From NCBI GenBank assembly GCA_013289585.1, contig JABCZR010000002.1:62001-126000 (forward strand): a stretch of 64,000 nucleotides of DNA. The letters run 5' to 3'. Source of the DNA: Acidobacteriota bacterium. Lineage in GTDB: Bacteria > Acidobacteriota > Terriglobia > Acidiferrales > UBA7541. The notes under the pieces were generated by a model. The model searched no databases and was not told the origin of the DNA. It worked only from the letters and a program-made list of their open reading frames with translations. Positions 38,562 through 47,086 of this stretch are shown piece after piece; the first letter of the stretch is position 1, and each line of letters starts with the position of its first letter. Position numbers and translations under genes: made by a program.

Positions 38562-38590
38562 AAAAAGGGCGGCCCAATAAAGAGCCGCCC
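38562..38590 (-). terminator. intrinsic terminator of the 38629-39108 gene
   Basis: A 7-bp stem (GGGCGGC at 38567-38573 with GCCGCCC at 38584-38590) is followed on the minus strand by a five-T run (38566-38562). It serves the minus-strand secreted-protein gene. The transporter gene ends on the plus side too, but the T run is weaker there (CCTCCTT). Confidence 0.88.
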
Positions 38591-38628
38591 TCCTTCCGTA
38601 CCCTTCCGGGTTTTCTTACCGAACTTCT

Positions 38629-39108
38629 TTATTGCTTGTCATACACAGACACGTCATGCGTGGCTTCACCCTTCGCATTCGTGCCCTTCGCGTCCACCGT
38701 CGTCGTTTTTCCGTCCGCGGAAACTGTAACCTTGGACGATCCAATCACTTTGCCGCCTTTTTTCGTGGTCGCTTCATAGGTGTTGGCATTGATGCGCTTG
38801 GCTGAGATAGCGTCCACTCCGCCCGGCATCGCACCCGTCACCGGGTTGTCCTTGCCGTCAAAGTGGACGGAAAAGCTATAAGACAGAGCAGTTCCGTCCC
38901 CGGCCGTTCCTTCGAACGTGTATTTCACTCCATCGCCGTCCGCGACCACCGTCCGCGTCATGCTCTTCGGGCCCGGCCCCGGACTGAATGTTGACTTCGC
39001 CACATTCAGCTTCCATGTCCCCACCAGCGGATTGCTTTGCGCCACCACCGTCGCGGCAGCTACAGCACTTAACACAACAACAGCAGCAAACACCAATAGA
39101 CGTTTCAT
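38629..39108 (-). CDS. small secreted beta-rich protein
   Basis: The 159-residue product has a signal peptide (about 1-24, ending TVVAQ) followed by NPLVGTWKLNVAKSTFSPGP, the start seen in many secreted lipocalin-like or beta-barrel proteins of Acidobacteriota. The rest alternates short strands with Thr/Lys-rich turns (GKVIGSSKVTVSADGKTTTV). No Cys. No function is known. It has its own terminator and a long divergent upstream region shared with the YXWGXW gene. Confidence 0.8.
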   Translation of the reverse strand: MKRLLVFAAVVVLSAVAAATVVAQSNPLVGTWKLNVAKSTFSPGPGPKSMTRTVVADGDGVKYTFEGTAGDGTALSYSFSVHFDGKDNPVTGAMPGGVDAISAKRINANTYEATTKKGGKVIGSSKVTVSADGKTTTVDAKGTNAKGEATHDVSVYDKQ

Positions 39109-39516
39109 AGTTCTCTCCTCAGTTCCGATTAAACAAGCTTCGGGTAGTTATTTTTCTGTTCGTTGTGACCTGTATGTATTGCGGGCCGGGCAAACTAGCT
39201 GGCGCAACAGTATGTTGCATCGCCGCAGTTGTCAATAATTTTCGGGTTGCGGTCGCACCCCATCGACCTCAACTTTGGGTTGCGTTCCCGTTAAGTGCCC
39301 TCAAAAAGTAGAAAAACTTGTCCAATACCGTACAGCATTGAAGATTGGAAATTCCTATACTCGCACAAGAGTCGCAAGGTGAGCTCGGCTTGGAATCGTC
39401 GAGTCCTCCCATTGCGGCCACTCATAACCCCGTCCGAATGCTGTTCGTAGAGACTGAGCTTAGTTGACCTGATGGACCTCTCGTATGCAAAGGATCCTCA
39501 GGCAGAAAGAACTACC
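39109..39516. other. long divergent intergenic region
   Basis: The 408 bases lie between the secreted beta-rich gene (minus) and the YXWGXW protein gene (plus), so both promoters should be here. A short palindrome GCAACAGTATGTTGC occurs around 39200-39215. No gene or known RNA family was recognised. It may hold a long leader for the abundant secreted protein on the right. Confidence 0.45.
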
Positions 39517-40785
39517 ATGCGTTTTATGTTGTCCATTCGTTCGCTCTTCCTCGCACTTGTCTTGCTGGCCATCTCCGCAGCATCCTCCGCCCAAGTTGGC
39601 ATAGCGCTCTCAATCAGAATCGCTCCGCCCGAACTCCCCATCTATGAGCAGCCCATCTGTCCTGAGGACGGCTATATCTGGACCCCCGGCTACTGGGCTT
39701 ACGGTAACGACGATTACTTTTGGGTCCCGGGCACGTGGGTCATGGCCCCGGAAGTCGGCTATCTCTGGACTCCAGGCTACTGGGGCGGCGATGGCGATGA
39801 CTACGTCTTCCACGAAGGCTACTGGGGAACGCAAGTGGGCTTCTACGGCGGAATCAGTTATGGCTATGGCTATTTCGGCCACGGCTACGAAGGCGGCCGG
39901 TGGGACAACGGCCACTTCTTCTACAACCAGTCTGTAAGCCATGTAAACGTCTCGATCAATCGCAACGTTTACAACACACGAGTCGAAGACAACAACAGGG
40001 GTAATCGCGTCAGCTTCAACGGTGGCAACGGTGGCGTGCAGGTTCGTGCCACAAGCCAGGAAGACGCTGCCGGACGCGAGCGCCACATCGCTCCTGTCGC
40101 CGCGCAAACTCAGCATGTTCAGTCTGCCCGCGCCAATCCCGAGCTACGCGCTTCCGCCAATCAGGGCAAGCCTCCCATCGCTGCTACCGCCAACCCCGGT
40201 GCCTTCAAAGACAGCGGCGCAGTAGCAGCCAAAGAAGGTGGCGCAGTTCATACCGCCCCGGCCGCTTCCACGAACAACAACTCTCGCCCCAGCCCCGAGA
40301 CCAATCGTCCGGCCACTGAAACTGCTCGTCCAGCCGCCGAGACCGCCCGCCCAGGGACAGAGGCAACTCGCCCAGCCGCCGAGACCCGTCCAGTAACAGA
40401 GACGGCTCGTCCAGCTGCTGAGACCGCTCGCCCGAGCCCCACTGTTCACGCAAAGGACCTACCCCCGGCCGAGCGTGCCGCCGCTCCAAATACTGGCAAC
40501 GCTAAACAAGACCAGAAATACCAGCAGCAACAGCAGAGGCTTCAAGTGCAGCAAGTTAAGGAACGCCAGACTCTGCAGACCAAACAGGAGCAGGATCACC
40601 AGCGCCTCCCGCAAAAGCCCGCGAATGAACCGAAACAACAGCAGTTGGAGCAGCAACACCAACAACAGACCCAGCAACTCGCGCAAAAACACACCCAGCA
40701 GCAACAACAGTTGCAGCAGCGCCAACAACCTGCTCCAGCCAAGGCTGCTCCCAAACCAGCCGAGAAAGAAAAGCCGGCGGCCTAG
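39517..40785 (+). CDS. exported YXWGXW-repeat protein with Gln-rich tail
   Basis: The 422-residue protein starts at ATG 39517 and has a signal peptide (about 1-25, ending ASSAQ). Residues 30-130 carry aromatic repeats of the WXXGXW type (YIWTPGYWAYG, FWVPGTWVM, YLWTPGYWGG, FHEGYWG), then Tyr/Gly-rich sequence. The middle holds a tandem series of about ten-residue units of the form ARPAAET/ARPGTE (about 265-310). The last 100 residues are almost all Gln, with Lys, Pro and His (QQQQ, QQHQQQ runs), and likely form coiled-coil or aggregation-prone sequence. It is probably a surface or periplasmic structural protein. Function is unknown. Confidence 0.8.
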   Translation: MRFMLSIRSLFLALVLLAISAASSAQVGIALSIRIAPPELPIYEQPICPEDGYIWTPGYWAYGNDDYFWVPGTWVMAPEVGYLWTPGYWGGDGDDYVFHEGYWGTQVGFYGGISYGYGYFGHGYEGGRWDNGHFFYNQSVSHVNVSINRNVYNTRVEDNNRGNRVSFNGGNGGVQVRATSQEDAAGRERHIAPVAAQTQHVQSARANPELRASANQGKPPIAATANPGAFKDSGAVAAKEGGAVHTAPAASTNNNSRPSPETNRPATETARPAAETARPGTEATRPAAETRPVTETARPAAETARPSPTVHAKDLPPAERAAAPNTGNAKQDQKYQQQQQRLQVQQVKERQTLQTKQEQDHQRLPQKPANEPKQQQLEQQHQQQTQQLAQKHTQQQQQLQQRQQPAPAKAAPKPAEKEKPAA

Positions 40786-40976
40786 CTCCATGGAACCATG
40801 CAAGCCGCACCTGCTTATCGTCTCTGATAGTGGTCGTGGGCCAGCTGTTATCCGTTCCGACAATCAGGGTCCCTACCCTTTCGCGTTAAGTGTTTTGCAA
40901 GGGTAGGAGACCCTCTGGCGATTCATCTTCAATCGACTCAACTGCGTGGAGAGCGCTGTTGGAGTATGATTTGAGT

Positions 40977-41879
40977 ATGAGCAGAAGCGGTTTCGCTCAC
41001 TTTACTATGCAGAAGCTATGCCTGATCGCGGGGACGCTTTTGTGCGCCACACTATTTGTGCAGCACGCCAATTCTCAAATACGGAATCCGCAGGACGGCC
41101 CTAAACCCTCTCTTGTCGAATTGCCAGCGTTTGTCCACTCCAATGCTCCCGATGACCAGACTCCCCCGGAGAGCAACCCTGTCATTCCACGCGGAACGAT
41201 ACTGCCTGTCCGCTTGAACTCAAACCTTTCCTCCGCGAAATGCAGAAAGGACCAGGTGGTCACCGGCAGGATTATGCAGGACGTTCCCCTTTCTACAGGG
41301 GTGAAGATAAAGGAAGGAAGTAAGGTTTTAGGTCACATCCTCGAAGTGACCCCGGCAACCGTCGGCGCCCCGGCACGCATCTCCCTCCAATTTGACAAAC
41401 TGGTCTCCTCGCATCAGACATTCTCCATTACCACAAACCTGCGAGCTATCGCTGGTTTCATGCGAATAATGGAAGCGCAGACACCCACGATGGGTCCGGG
41501 AGAGAGCGACGTCTATCGCTGGTTGACGACAGTGCAGGTGGGGGGCGATGTTGTTTACGGTGAAGGCGGACCTGTCACGACCGGCGACAACGCAAACCAA
41601 GTTGTGGGAAACAAGGTCAATGGCGGTGTCCTGGGCCAAGTCAGGGCTAAAGAAGGAACAAAGTGCCGAGGCGCTATTGACGGCAATGACAGTCCCCAGG
41701 CACTCTGGGTATTCTCCTCCGACGCTTGCGGGACCTACGGCCTCGAACACATTAGCATTGCGCACGCTGGCAGGACCGACCCCACTGGGGTGATCGTCCT
41801 GGTTTCTGCCCGTGGTGGCCTCAGTTTACCAAGTGGCACAGGAATGCTCTTGCGGGTCAATGCGAGCAGCCACAACTAA
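40977..41879 (+). CDS. exported protein, paralogue of the 24353-25054 glycine-zipper protein
   Basis: The 300-residue product (ATG 40977, alternative ATG 41007) has a signal-like stretch LCLIAGTLLCATLFVQHA. It then shows VIPRGTILPVRLNSNLSSAK, LGHILEVTPATVGAPARISL, and ends LSLPSGTGMLLRVNAS, matching the N- and C-terminal motifs of the protein at 24353-25054. The glycine zipper is weaker here; a Gly/Asn-rich loop lies near residue 190. Two extra Cys residues are present (CRGA, SDACG), which could form a disulfide outside the cytoplasm. Function is unknown; it may be a small envelope-associated beta protein. Confidence 0.7.
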   Translation: MSRSGFAHFTMQKLCLIAGTLLCATLFVQHANSQIRNPQDGPKPSLVELPAFVHSNAPDDQTPPESNPVIPRGTILPVRLNSNLSSAKCRKDQVVTGRIMQDVPLSTGVKIKEGSKVLGHILEVTPATVGAPARISLQFDKLVSSHQTFSITTNLRAIAGFMRIMEAQTPTMGPGESDVYRWLTTVQVGGDVVYGEGGPVTTGDNANQVVGNKVNGGVLGQVRAKEGTKCRGAIDGNDSPQALWVFSSDACGTYGLEHISIAHAGRTDPTGVIVLVSARGGLSLPSGTGMLLRVNASSHN

Positions 41880-42084
41880 TGCGCGTCCTGCTGACCAGTT
41901 CGTCGCTCACGAGCTGGCCCGCGCACGATGGGGTCGCCCTAACCCCGGATGGTCTATTAAGCAATCAATAGGCTCCCACAGCTAGAACTCTTCCTGCGCC
42001 CACTCTTCTACCCGGAACTTTCTGGCTCGGACCATCATCCAACCCTCATGACCTGAGTTAATATGTCGGCGTGGGGAGGTCGAT

Positions 42085-42915
42085 ATGAGCATGGATCGTA
42101 ATCGCGGCGAGTCCTTGGAACTCTTGGGGTGGCGAACGATTGGGGCGTCTTGGGCATGGTCATTAACCATTATGTTTCTTATCCTTGTTTCTCCCGCTCG
42201 CTCTCAAGAGCCACCGCTTCCGGCGGGGGCGATCGCGCAGGCTGCGCGAAACCTTCGCGAGCAAAAGCCAAATTCCACGAAGCATTCGAAAACCATCACC
42301 AATGACGACCTCCCCATGCAGTATTCGGCACCAAGCGCTTCAGCCTCTCCCGCAGAACCCCCCTCTACGAAAACTGATGAACCACCAAAACCAGCGGCAG
42401 CGGGATGCGATAATGCGGACGCCGACAGACTCAAGGCGGACCTGCTGGCCACCCAGGACGAACAGGACCAGCTTCGTCGCGAACTTTCCTATCACCCCAA
42501 GGTTATCTCCGACGGTGATGTTGATATGACCAATTTTAAACCTGGCTCCTCGGGGTTTAACGTCGGATCGCCAGCACTGCTGCAATCGCAGCCGCAGGCA
42601 CCTGCGCGCGTGACGGAAGTCATGGTCGACGAGAAGATTGCGTCCTTGAAGAGATCCTTACTCATTAGCTGCCAGTCTCCTAAAGATGCGGAAGTCCAGG
42701 CGAGCCTCGATCAGGCGGAGCAAAACCTGAAACTTCTGCAGCGCCAGTTTGCTCTGGATCAAAACGCATTCTATTCCAGCCCTAGCTACTCCGGAGACAC
42801 CGCGGGCAAGGTGAGGCTCGATGCCGAACAGCAGCAGATCCAGTCCCTGCAGGCAGAGGTCGAGCGTATGAAGGCCGAGCTTGAGGCCTCGAAAGCAAAT
42901 CCAACCGTGAAGTAA
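42085..42915 (+). CDS. exported coiled-coil hypothetical protein
   Basis: The 276-residue protein starts at ATG 42085, six bases after GGGGAGG. A signal sequence covers about residues 20-40 (IMFLILVSPARSQ). Residues 95-145 and 190-270 are heptad-like (LKADLLATQDEQDQLRREL; QSLQAEVERMKAELEASK), with a Ser/Pro-rich linker. No domain is recognised. It sits in a row of exported proteins on the plus strand, but intergenic gaps of about 200-300 bases suggest separate promoters. Confidence 0.72.
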   Translation: MSMDRNRGESLELLGWRTIGASWAWSLTIMFLILVSPARSQEPPLPAGAIAQAARNLREQKPNSTKHSKTITNDDLPMQYSAPSASASPAEPPSTKTDEPPKPAAAGCDNADADRLKADLLATQDEQDQLRRELSYHPKVISDGDVDMTNFKPGSSGFNVGSPALLQSQPQAPARVTEVMVDEKIASLKRSLLISCQSPKDAEVQASLDQAEQNLKLLQRQFALDQNAFYSSPSYSGDTAGKVRLDAEQQQIQSLQAEVERMKAELEASKANPTVK

Positions 42916-43236
42916 GTAATCAGCGCCGGACGGCCCCTGACTTGGTCCCCCCGGGCATGGAGTCAATCCAACTGATGGGGAACTACGCTACCCCGACAAA
43001 TGTGTTTGCGCTGAGCGTTCGTATGCCAGTACCCACAGTACGCCAATTATTCCTTTTCTTTGCAATTCTTGCTCCGAGTAAACCTTCGAAGGAAATGTAA
43101 TGCGTTCGAATCAAGAGGCTTAGCAAACGGATGGCTGGCAGAGGTATTGCTCGATGGAGGAAGGTACAGTTCTGTCCCGTCGATGAAGAGTTCAGATCCG
43201 GAAGAAAACCCGCTTCTTCCCATCCAAGGAGTAACA
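42916..43236. other. intergenic region before the DUF4382 lipoprotein gene
   Basis: The 321 bases hold no convincing gene. A plus-strand frame from 43060 is in frame with the lipoprotein but codes an unlikely N-terminus; the strong AAGGAG site at the right edge sets the start at 43237. Confidence 0.5.
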
Positions 43237-44742
43237 ATGAAAGTTTCGAGGATTTTCTCACGCAGAAATCGGGCCGTGGGGGTCCTGTGGGTTGCGGGGT
43301 TTCTTGCGGGTACAGTGATCGTGGTGGGCTGTGGGGGAGGAAGTTCTTCTTCCATGCCGATGAACGCGGTGGGCACAGTCACGGTGACCATCAGCGATCC
43401 CCCCAGCTGTAAGAAGCCGAACGGTAGTTTTGAGCACGTTTATGTCACAGTCCGATCCGTGCAGGCGCATATCGATCCGCACGCTGACGACAGCAGCTCC
43501 GGTTGGCAAGAGCTTGCGCCGCAACTCGGGAACCAGCCGATGCAAATCGACCTGTTCTCCCCGGCACAAACAAATTGTGTACTGGCGCAGTTGGGATCGG
43601 CAAGTCTTCCGGTGGGCAGCTACCAGCAAATCCGTCTCTTGCTCGTGTCGAACAACCCGTCAGCGGGATCTCCGGTTCCTGCGGCGAATGCTTGCGCAGC
43701 GAATGGGTTTAACTGCGCAGTCCTCAGCGACGGCTCAATTCATGAACTGGAACTTAGCAGCCAGGCCAACACCGGCTTGAAGATACCGCCAGGACAGATT
43801 GTGGGAGGACCGATTCAAGTCGTGGCGGGACAGAGCGTAGATCTGAACATTGATTTCAACGCGTGCGCCTCCATTGTGCAGCAAGGGAATGGAAAGTTTC
43901 GTCTGAAACCGACGCTCACTGCGGGACAAGTGAGTCCCAATAATTCCGGGATCGGAGGACAGGTGGTGGATTCTGTCACCAAAGCTCCGATTGTTGGCAG
44001 CGTTCTCGTGGCTGTCGAGCAACCGGATACCAGGGGAATCGATAGGATCGTGATGGAAGCGAGCGCCGACGGGAACGGGAATTTCCGGTTCTGCCCGCTC
44101 CCGGCGGGCCCATTTGACGTCGTGATTGTCGCCGTAGGACCGAACAATCTGCCGTATAACGCCACGGCCGTCATGAATGTGCCGAACGGTACGAATTTGA
44201 GTGCGATTCCGCTGGTTGCGGAAACTGGCGCGACATCGCCAGCAGTTCTGCAGGGATTCGTTACTGCAAGCGGAGCATCCAGTGGCCCGACTGCCGATGT
44301 GAGCCTTGCAGCTCTCCAAACCATCACTTTCGGAACCAACCCGCTGATAACGCGCGACCTGACGATTCCATTGGAATCGATTCAGGCGACAGCAACGACA
44401 CAACCGATTTTCTCCACGGGACTGATATCCGTTGAATCCAACGCGAACTGCCCAACGGGCAGCCCAGCAAATGCGAATTGCGCCCCGTACACGCTGGTCG
44501 TTCCGGGGAGCAATCCGAGCGTTGGAGTGTTCTCTGCATCGGGGTTTGGCTATGCAGGACCCGTTAGCGGGGACGTGTTGTTCACTGTTGATGCGATAGC
44601 TGCGGTACCCGCCAGCGGCGGAACGCCTAACTGCTCGCCTTCAGAGATGATGACGTCCAAGGACGCGAACAATCAGCCGCTAAGGGTTACAGCAGCTGTG
44701 ACAACGAATGTTGCGCGCATTGATTTCACGGGATGCTCCTGA
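43237..44742 (+). CDS. DUF4382 lipoprotein with carboxypeptidase-regulatory-like domain
   Basis: The 501-residue protein starts at ATG 43237 behind AAGGAGTAAC. The signal peptide ends in a lipobox-like VGC, followed by a Gly/Ser tether (CGGGSSSSMP). The first domain (about 45-225) is DUF4382-like: VTVTISDPPSCKKPNGSFEHV, YVTVRSVQAHI and GSYQQIRLLLV. The second (about 235-330) is a beta domain with GIGGQVVDSVTKAPIVGSVLV and FRFCPLPAGPFDVVIV, like a carboxypeptidase-regulatory or Cna-B fold. The rest is less defined. Such lipoproteins are frequent in Acidobacteriota and Bacteroidota envelopes; the role is unknown. Confidence 0.85.
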   Translation: MKVSRIFSRRNRAVGVLWVAGFLAGTVIVVGCGGGSSSSMPMNAVGTVTVTISDPPSCKKPNGSFEHVYVTVRSVQAHIDPHADDSSSGWQELAPQLGNQPMQIDLFSPAQTNCVLAQLGSASLPVGSYQQIRLLLVSNNPSAGSPVPAANACAANGFNCAVLSDGSIHELELSSQANTGLKIPPGQIVGGPIQVVAGQSVDLNIDFNACASIVQQGNGKFRLKPTLTAGQVSPNNSGIGGQVVDSVTKAPIVGSVLVAVEQPDTRGIDRIVMEASADGNGNFRFCPLPAGPFDVVIVAVGPNNLPYNATAVMNVPNGTNLSAIPLVAETGATSPAVLQGFVTASGASSGPTADVSLAALQTITFGTNPLITRDLTIPLESIQATATTQPIFSTGLISVESNANCPTGSPANANCAPYTLVVPGSNPSVGVFSASGFGYAGPVSGDVLFTVDAIAAVPASGGTPNCSPSEMMTSKDANNQPLRVTAAVTTNVARIDFTGCS

Positions 44743-44924
44743 GTTTGCAAAGCGCCGAGACCAGGACTCGGGAAATGGCAGCGGCTGAGCAAAGAGACGC
44801 CGCGGAACCTAACTGTACCAAGGGCCATGTCACCTACCCGACACTGCCTTATCCGGACAAATTGTGAACGGCCGTTTTCGTGGCTAAGCTTGTCTAGATG
44901 CGTTTTTTTCTTCGGGAGGGAAGA

Positions 44925-45365
44925 ATGAAAGCGAGAAAATGGATACTTGCCAGCGGGTTGGGAATACTCATGCTGACGGGGAGTTCTGCGTTTGCCCAGG
45001 GAAACGGTAAGGGGCATGGCAAGGGCAACAACAAACACGGAGATGCGGACGATCAAGGAACTTATTATTACGAGCACCACGATCAGGAGGCCATTTGGGG
45101 ATGGTATGACCAGAATCAGAAACACCTTCCGCCCGGGCTGGCCAAGAAAGACAAGCTGCCCCCGGGATTGGAAAAACAACTCGTGCGACGAGGTACGCTG
45201 CCTCCCGGTTTGCAGAAACGAATCCAGCCGTGCCCGGAAGCACTTGAACGCCAGTTACCGCCCCCGCCACCTGATTACGCAAATGTCCTGATAGGAGGTC
45301 ACATTGTCCTGCTGAACAGGCAGACGAACATTGTGGTCGACATTTTCCACTTCGAAGTTCACTAG
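44925..45365 (+). CDS. CigR/RcnB-like exported LPPG-repeat protein
   Basis: The 146-residue protein starts at ATG 44925, behind GGGAGGGAAG. A signal peptide (about 1-25, ending SAFAQ) is followed by a Gly/His/Lys-rich low-complexity stretch (about 26-40). Three copies of a short repeat follow: LPPGLAKKDK, LPPGLEKQL and LPPGLQKRI. The C-terminal strand pair is YANVLIGGHIVLLNRQTNIV. The LPPG repeats plus the final strands resemble the CigR/RcnB family (anti-virulence regulator CigR of Salmonella and RcnB of E. coli). Those act in the periplasm or inner membrane. The exact role here is unknown. Confidence 0.72.
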   Translation: MKARKWILASGLGILMLTGSSAFAQGNGKGHGKGNNKHGDADDQGTYYYEHHDQEAIWGWYDQNQKHLPPGLAKKDKLPPGLEKQLVRRGTLPPGLQKRIQPCPEALERQLPPPPPDYANVLIGGHIVLLNRQTNIVVDIFHFEVH

Positions 45366-45433
45366 CCTGGATTGGCAGGGGTCCCGGGTGGCGGTTTTCC
45401 ACCCGGGGTCTTCAATTTTCCTCTATCTTTTTT

Positions 45434-45480
45434 CTTGCACCTTCTTCCCAATTTTCCGATTTCGATTTTCAAATTTCCAA
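45434..45480. repeat. imperfect direct repeat, copy A (47 bp)
   Basis: This stretch begins CTTGCACCTTCTTCCCA and ends AAATTTCCAA. It matches 46065-46111 over its whole 47 bases with 9 mismatches and no gaps (38 of 47 identical). The two copies are in the same orientation, about 630 bases apart, and flank the small minus-strand gene at 45560-45952. Confidence 0.7.
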
Positions 45481-45559
45481 GTCTCGGCTGGCGGCGGAAC
45501 CGGCCCTTGGGTGTCCATGGTTGGAACCCCTCTTTTTTGGTTCTTCGCCAGTACATATG

Positions 45560-45952
45560 TCAGTTGTTCAGGGTACTTCTGCGTCGGAGTTCCGCCTCAT
45601 ATTCCGTGGCGAACTCCGGATGCTCTTGGCGGTACTTCTCGCGTGCTTCGTGGTCGTCAGAGCCGCATCGCTCCCTGAGCATCTGACGTTCAATGCGGCC
45701 GTAGGGATCGCGGTCGTCGCGCTTCGGATGCGGGAAGCTTGTGAAGTCCACGCCGCCCGGATCTTCTACGGTTTTGTGCTCCTGGGGGATGGCGAAGACA
45801 ACGAGGGTCTCGGAGGGCTGGAGTTCGATGGTTCCTTCGGCCTCCAGCGCCTTTCGGATCGCCGCTACTTGATTGTCCGCCGTGATTTCATGCTCGCGGC
45901 TCTCGATGAGTTCATCGTAAGCAACCAGCATGACTTTGACGGTGAACTTCAT
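45560..45952 (-). CDS. hypothetical protein
   Basis: The 130-residue product starts at ATG 45952 (an ATG four codons upstream, at 45964, is also possible). The open frame reaches 46111, but its extra part runs into repeat copy B, so a short start is preferred. It begins MKFTVKVMLVAYDELIESRE and has an acidic middle with EALEAEGTIELQPSETLVVF, then a charged, His/Arg-rich C-terminus. It could be a small binding or toxin-antitoxin-like protein, but no family is recognised. It is flanked by the 47-bp direct repeats. Confidence 0.55.
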   Translation of the reverse strand: MKFTVKVMLVAYDELIESREHEITADNQVAAIRKALEAEGTIELQPSETLVVFAIPQEHKTVEDPGGVDFTSFPHPKRDDRDPYGRIERQMLRERCGSDDHEAREKYRQEHPEFATEYEAELRRRSTLNN

Positions 45953-46470
45953 GAGGCGTGCCATCCTGCTTTGCGTGTATAGGAGTGTAGTCCCTGCAGC
46001 GGTCTCCGGCGAAGCGGCAAGTGTTAGTGATATGGTCCGGTTTGCCACGTCCCCCGGTACCGGGCTTGCACCTTCTCCCCAGGTTTCTGATTTCTGCCTT
46101 CGAATTTCCAACCCTCTGCTTTTTCAACACTTTGCAACTCCATTCGAATGCTAACAAGAAAGTAATTGACAGCCAGTGTACTTTTGTGCTAATCTCCCCG
46201 TGTATCCCAGCTCAAATCCCTGCCTGCCACTTCTCCACCATGTTCCAGTTTCGCATTTCCATTTCCTCTTCTCCCCTAACTCCTTTGCCCGCACATCCTT
46301 AGCAGCCCCCCACCCCATAAACCCCATCGAATCACATCCTTACAGAATTCATAGGGGGGACGGGGCCTGCCTGATCGTTACCTGCTTCTCCAGGTACGAT
46401 CTTCTGTCTTTTCTTATCATTAACTCCTTACTTCCTTACTTTGTTACTTCCAACTTGGAAAGGTGCTCCT
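45953..46470. other. low-complexity intergenic region with repeat copy B
   Basis: The 518 bases are pyrimidine-rich on the plus strand and hold repeat copy B (46065-46111). The ORFs across it are in low-complexity frames and look like chance. No promoter or RNA gene was recognised. Confidence 0.5.
46065..46111. repeat. imperfect direct repeat, copy B (47 bp)
   Basis: It begins CTTGCACCTTCTCCCCA and ends GAATTTCCAA, matching copy A at 45434-45480 in 38 of 47 positions. It could be a short interspersed element of the genome. Whether more copies occur elsewhere cannot be tested in this window, where only two were noticed. Confidence 0.7.
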
Positions 46471-46969
46471 ATGTCTGCCCAAAATCACTCTGACTCGCAC
46501 TGTCATCATATCAACGCCCGCGGTCAACGTTGCCGCTCGCTCCTTGCCCAGGGGCACGATTCTCTCTGCTCCCATCACCTCGCTCAATGCAACGCCCAGT
46601 CTCCAGACCGACGAGGCCGTCGCCAACGAGCTCCTCAGTGGCGTCGAGGATTTCTCCACCGCCGCCTCCGTCAATCGCTACCTTGGCAATCTCCTCAAGC
46701 AGATCGCTCGCAAACGCATCCACCGCCGCGACGCCATCGCCCAGGCCTATGTCTGCCAGTTGCTCCTCAACAGCCTTCCCGCCCTCGACCGCCAGCGCGA
46801 GCGCGAGAACCCCGAGCCAACGGTCGCGGAACGGCACGCCGAATTCCTCGCCCAACTCCGCGCCAACATGCTGCCCGGTCGTTACCCATCGCCCTCCGCT
46901 TCCACCGATCCGGGTCCCGAACCCGAATCGCATAACGACCTTCAACCCGCCTACGAGGGACACCGCTAG
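46471..46969 (+). pseudogene. Cys/His-motif hypothetical gene, apparently frameshifted
   Basis: From ATG 46471 (GGAAAGG upstream) one frame gives MSAQNHSDSHCHHINARGQR and then CRSLLAQGHDSLCSHHLAQ, a small Cys/His cluster (C-x-H-H...C...C-x-H-H) of the kind seen in Acidobacteriota hypothetical proteins. It then loses sense. The next frame (+1) continues with a folded-looking part: DEAVANELLSGVEDFSTAAS, VNRYLGNLLKQIARKRI and AYVCQLLLNSLPALDRQ, to a stop at 46969. The switch lies between about 46575 and 46620. One extra base, or a sequencing error, would join the two into a protein of about 165 residues. A programmed shift is possible but no slippery run is evident. Confidence 0.6.
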
Positions 46970-47086
46970 AAAAGGGACTGCCATGAGTATTTGTCTGGAC
47001 AGTTCACTGGAGCTTAACCCGGCTCCGTCCGGGAGGCGGGCCGCTCCTCGCTCATCTCTGGTACCTTGGAAGGCGCTGCCAATCCG

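Noticed and set aside
37135-38580. 481-codon plus-strand frame overlapping the MFS gene
   Set aside because: It is almost only Arg, His, Pro and Ser and runs out of frame with the well-supported transporter.
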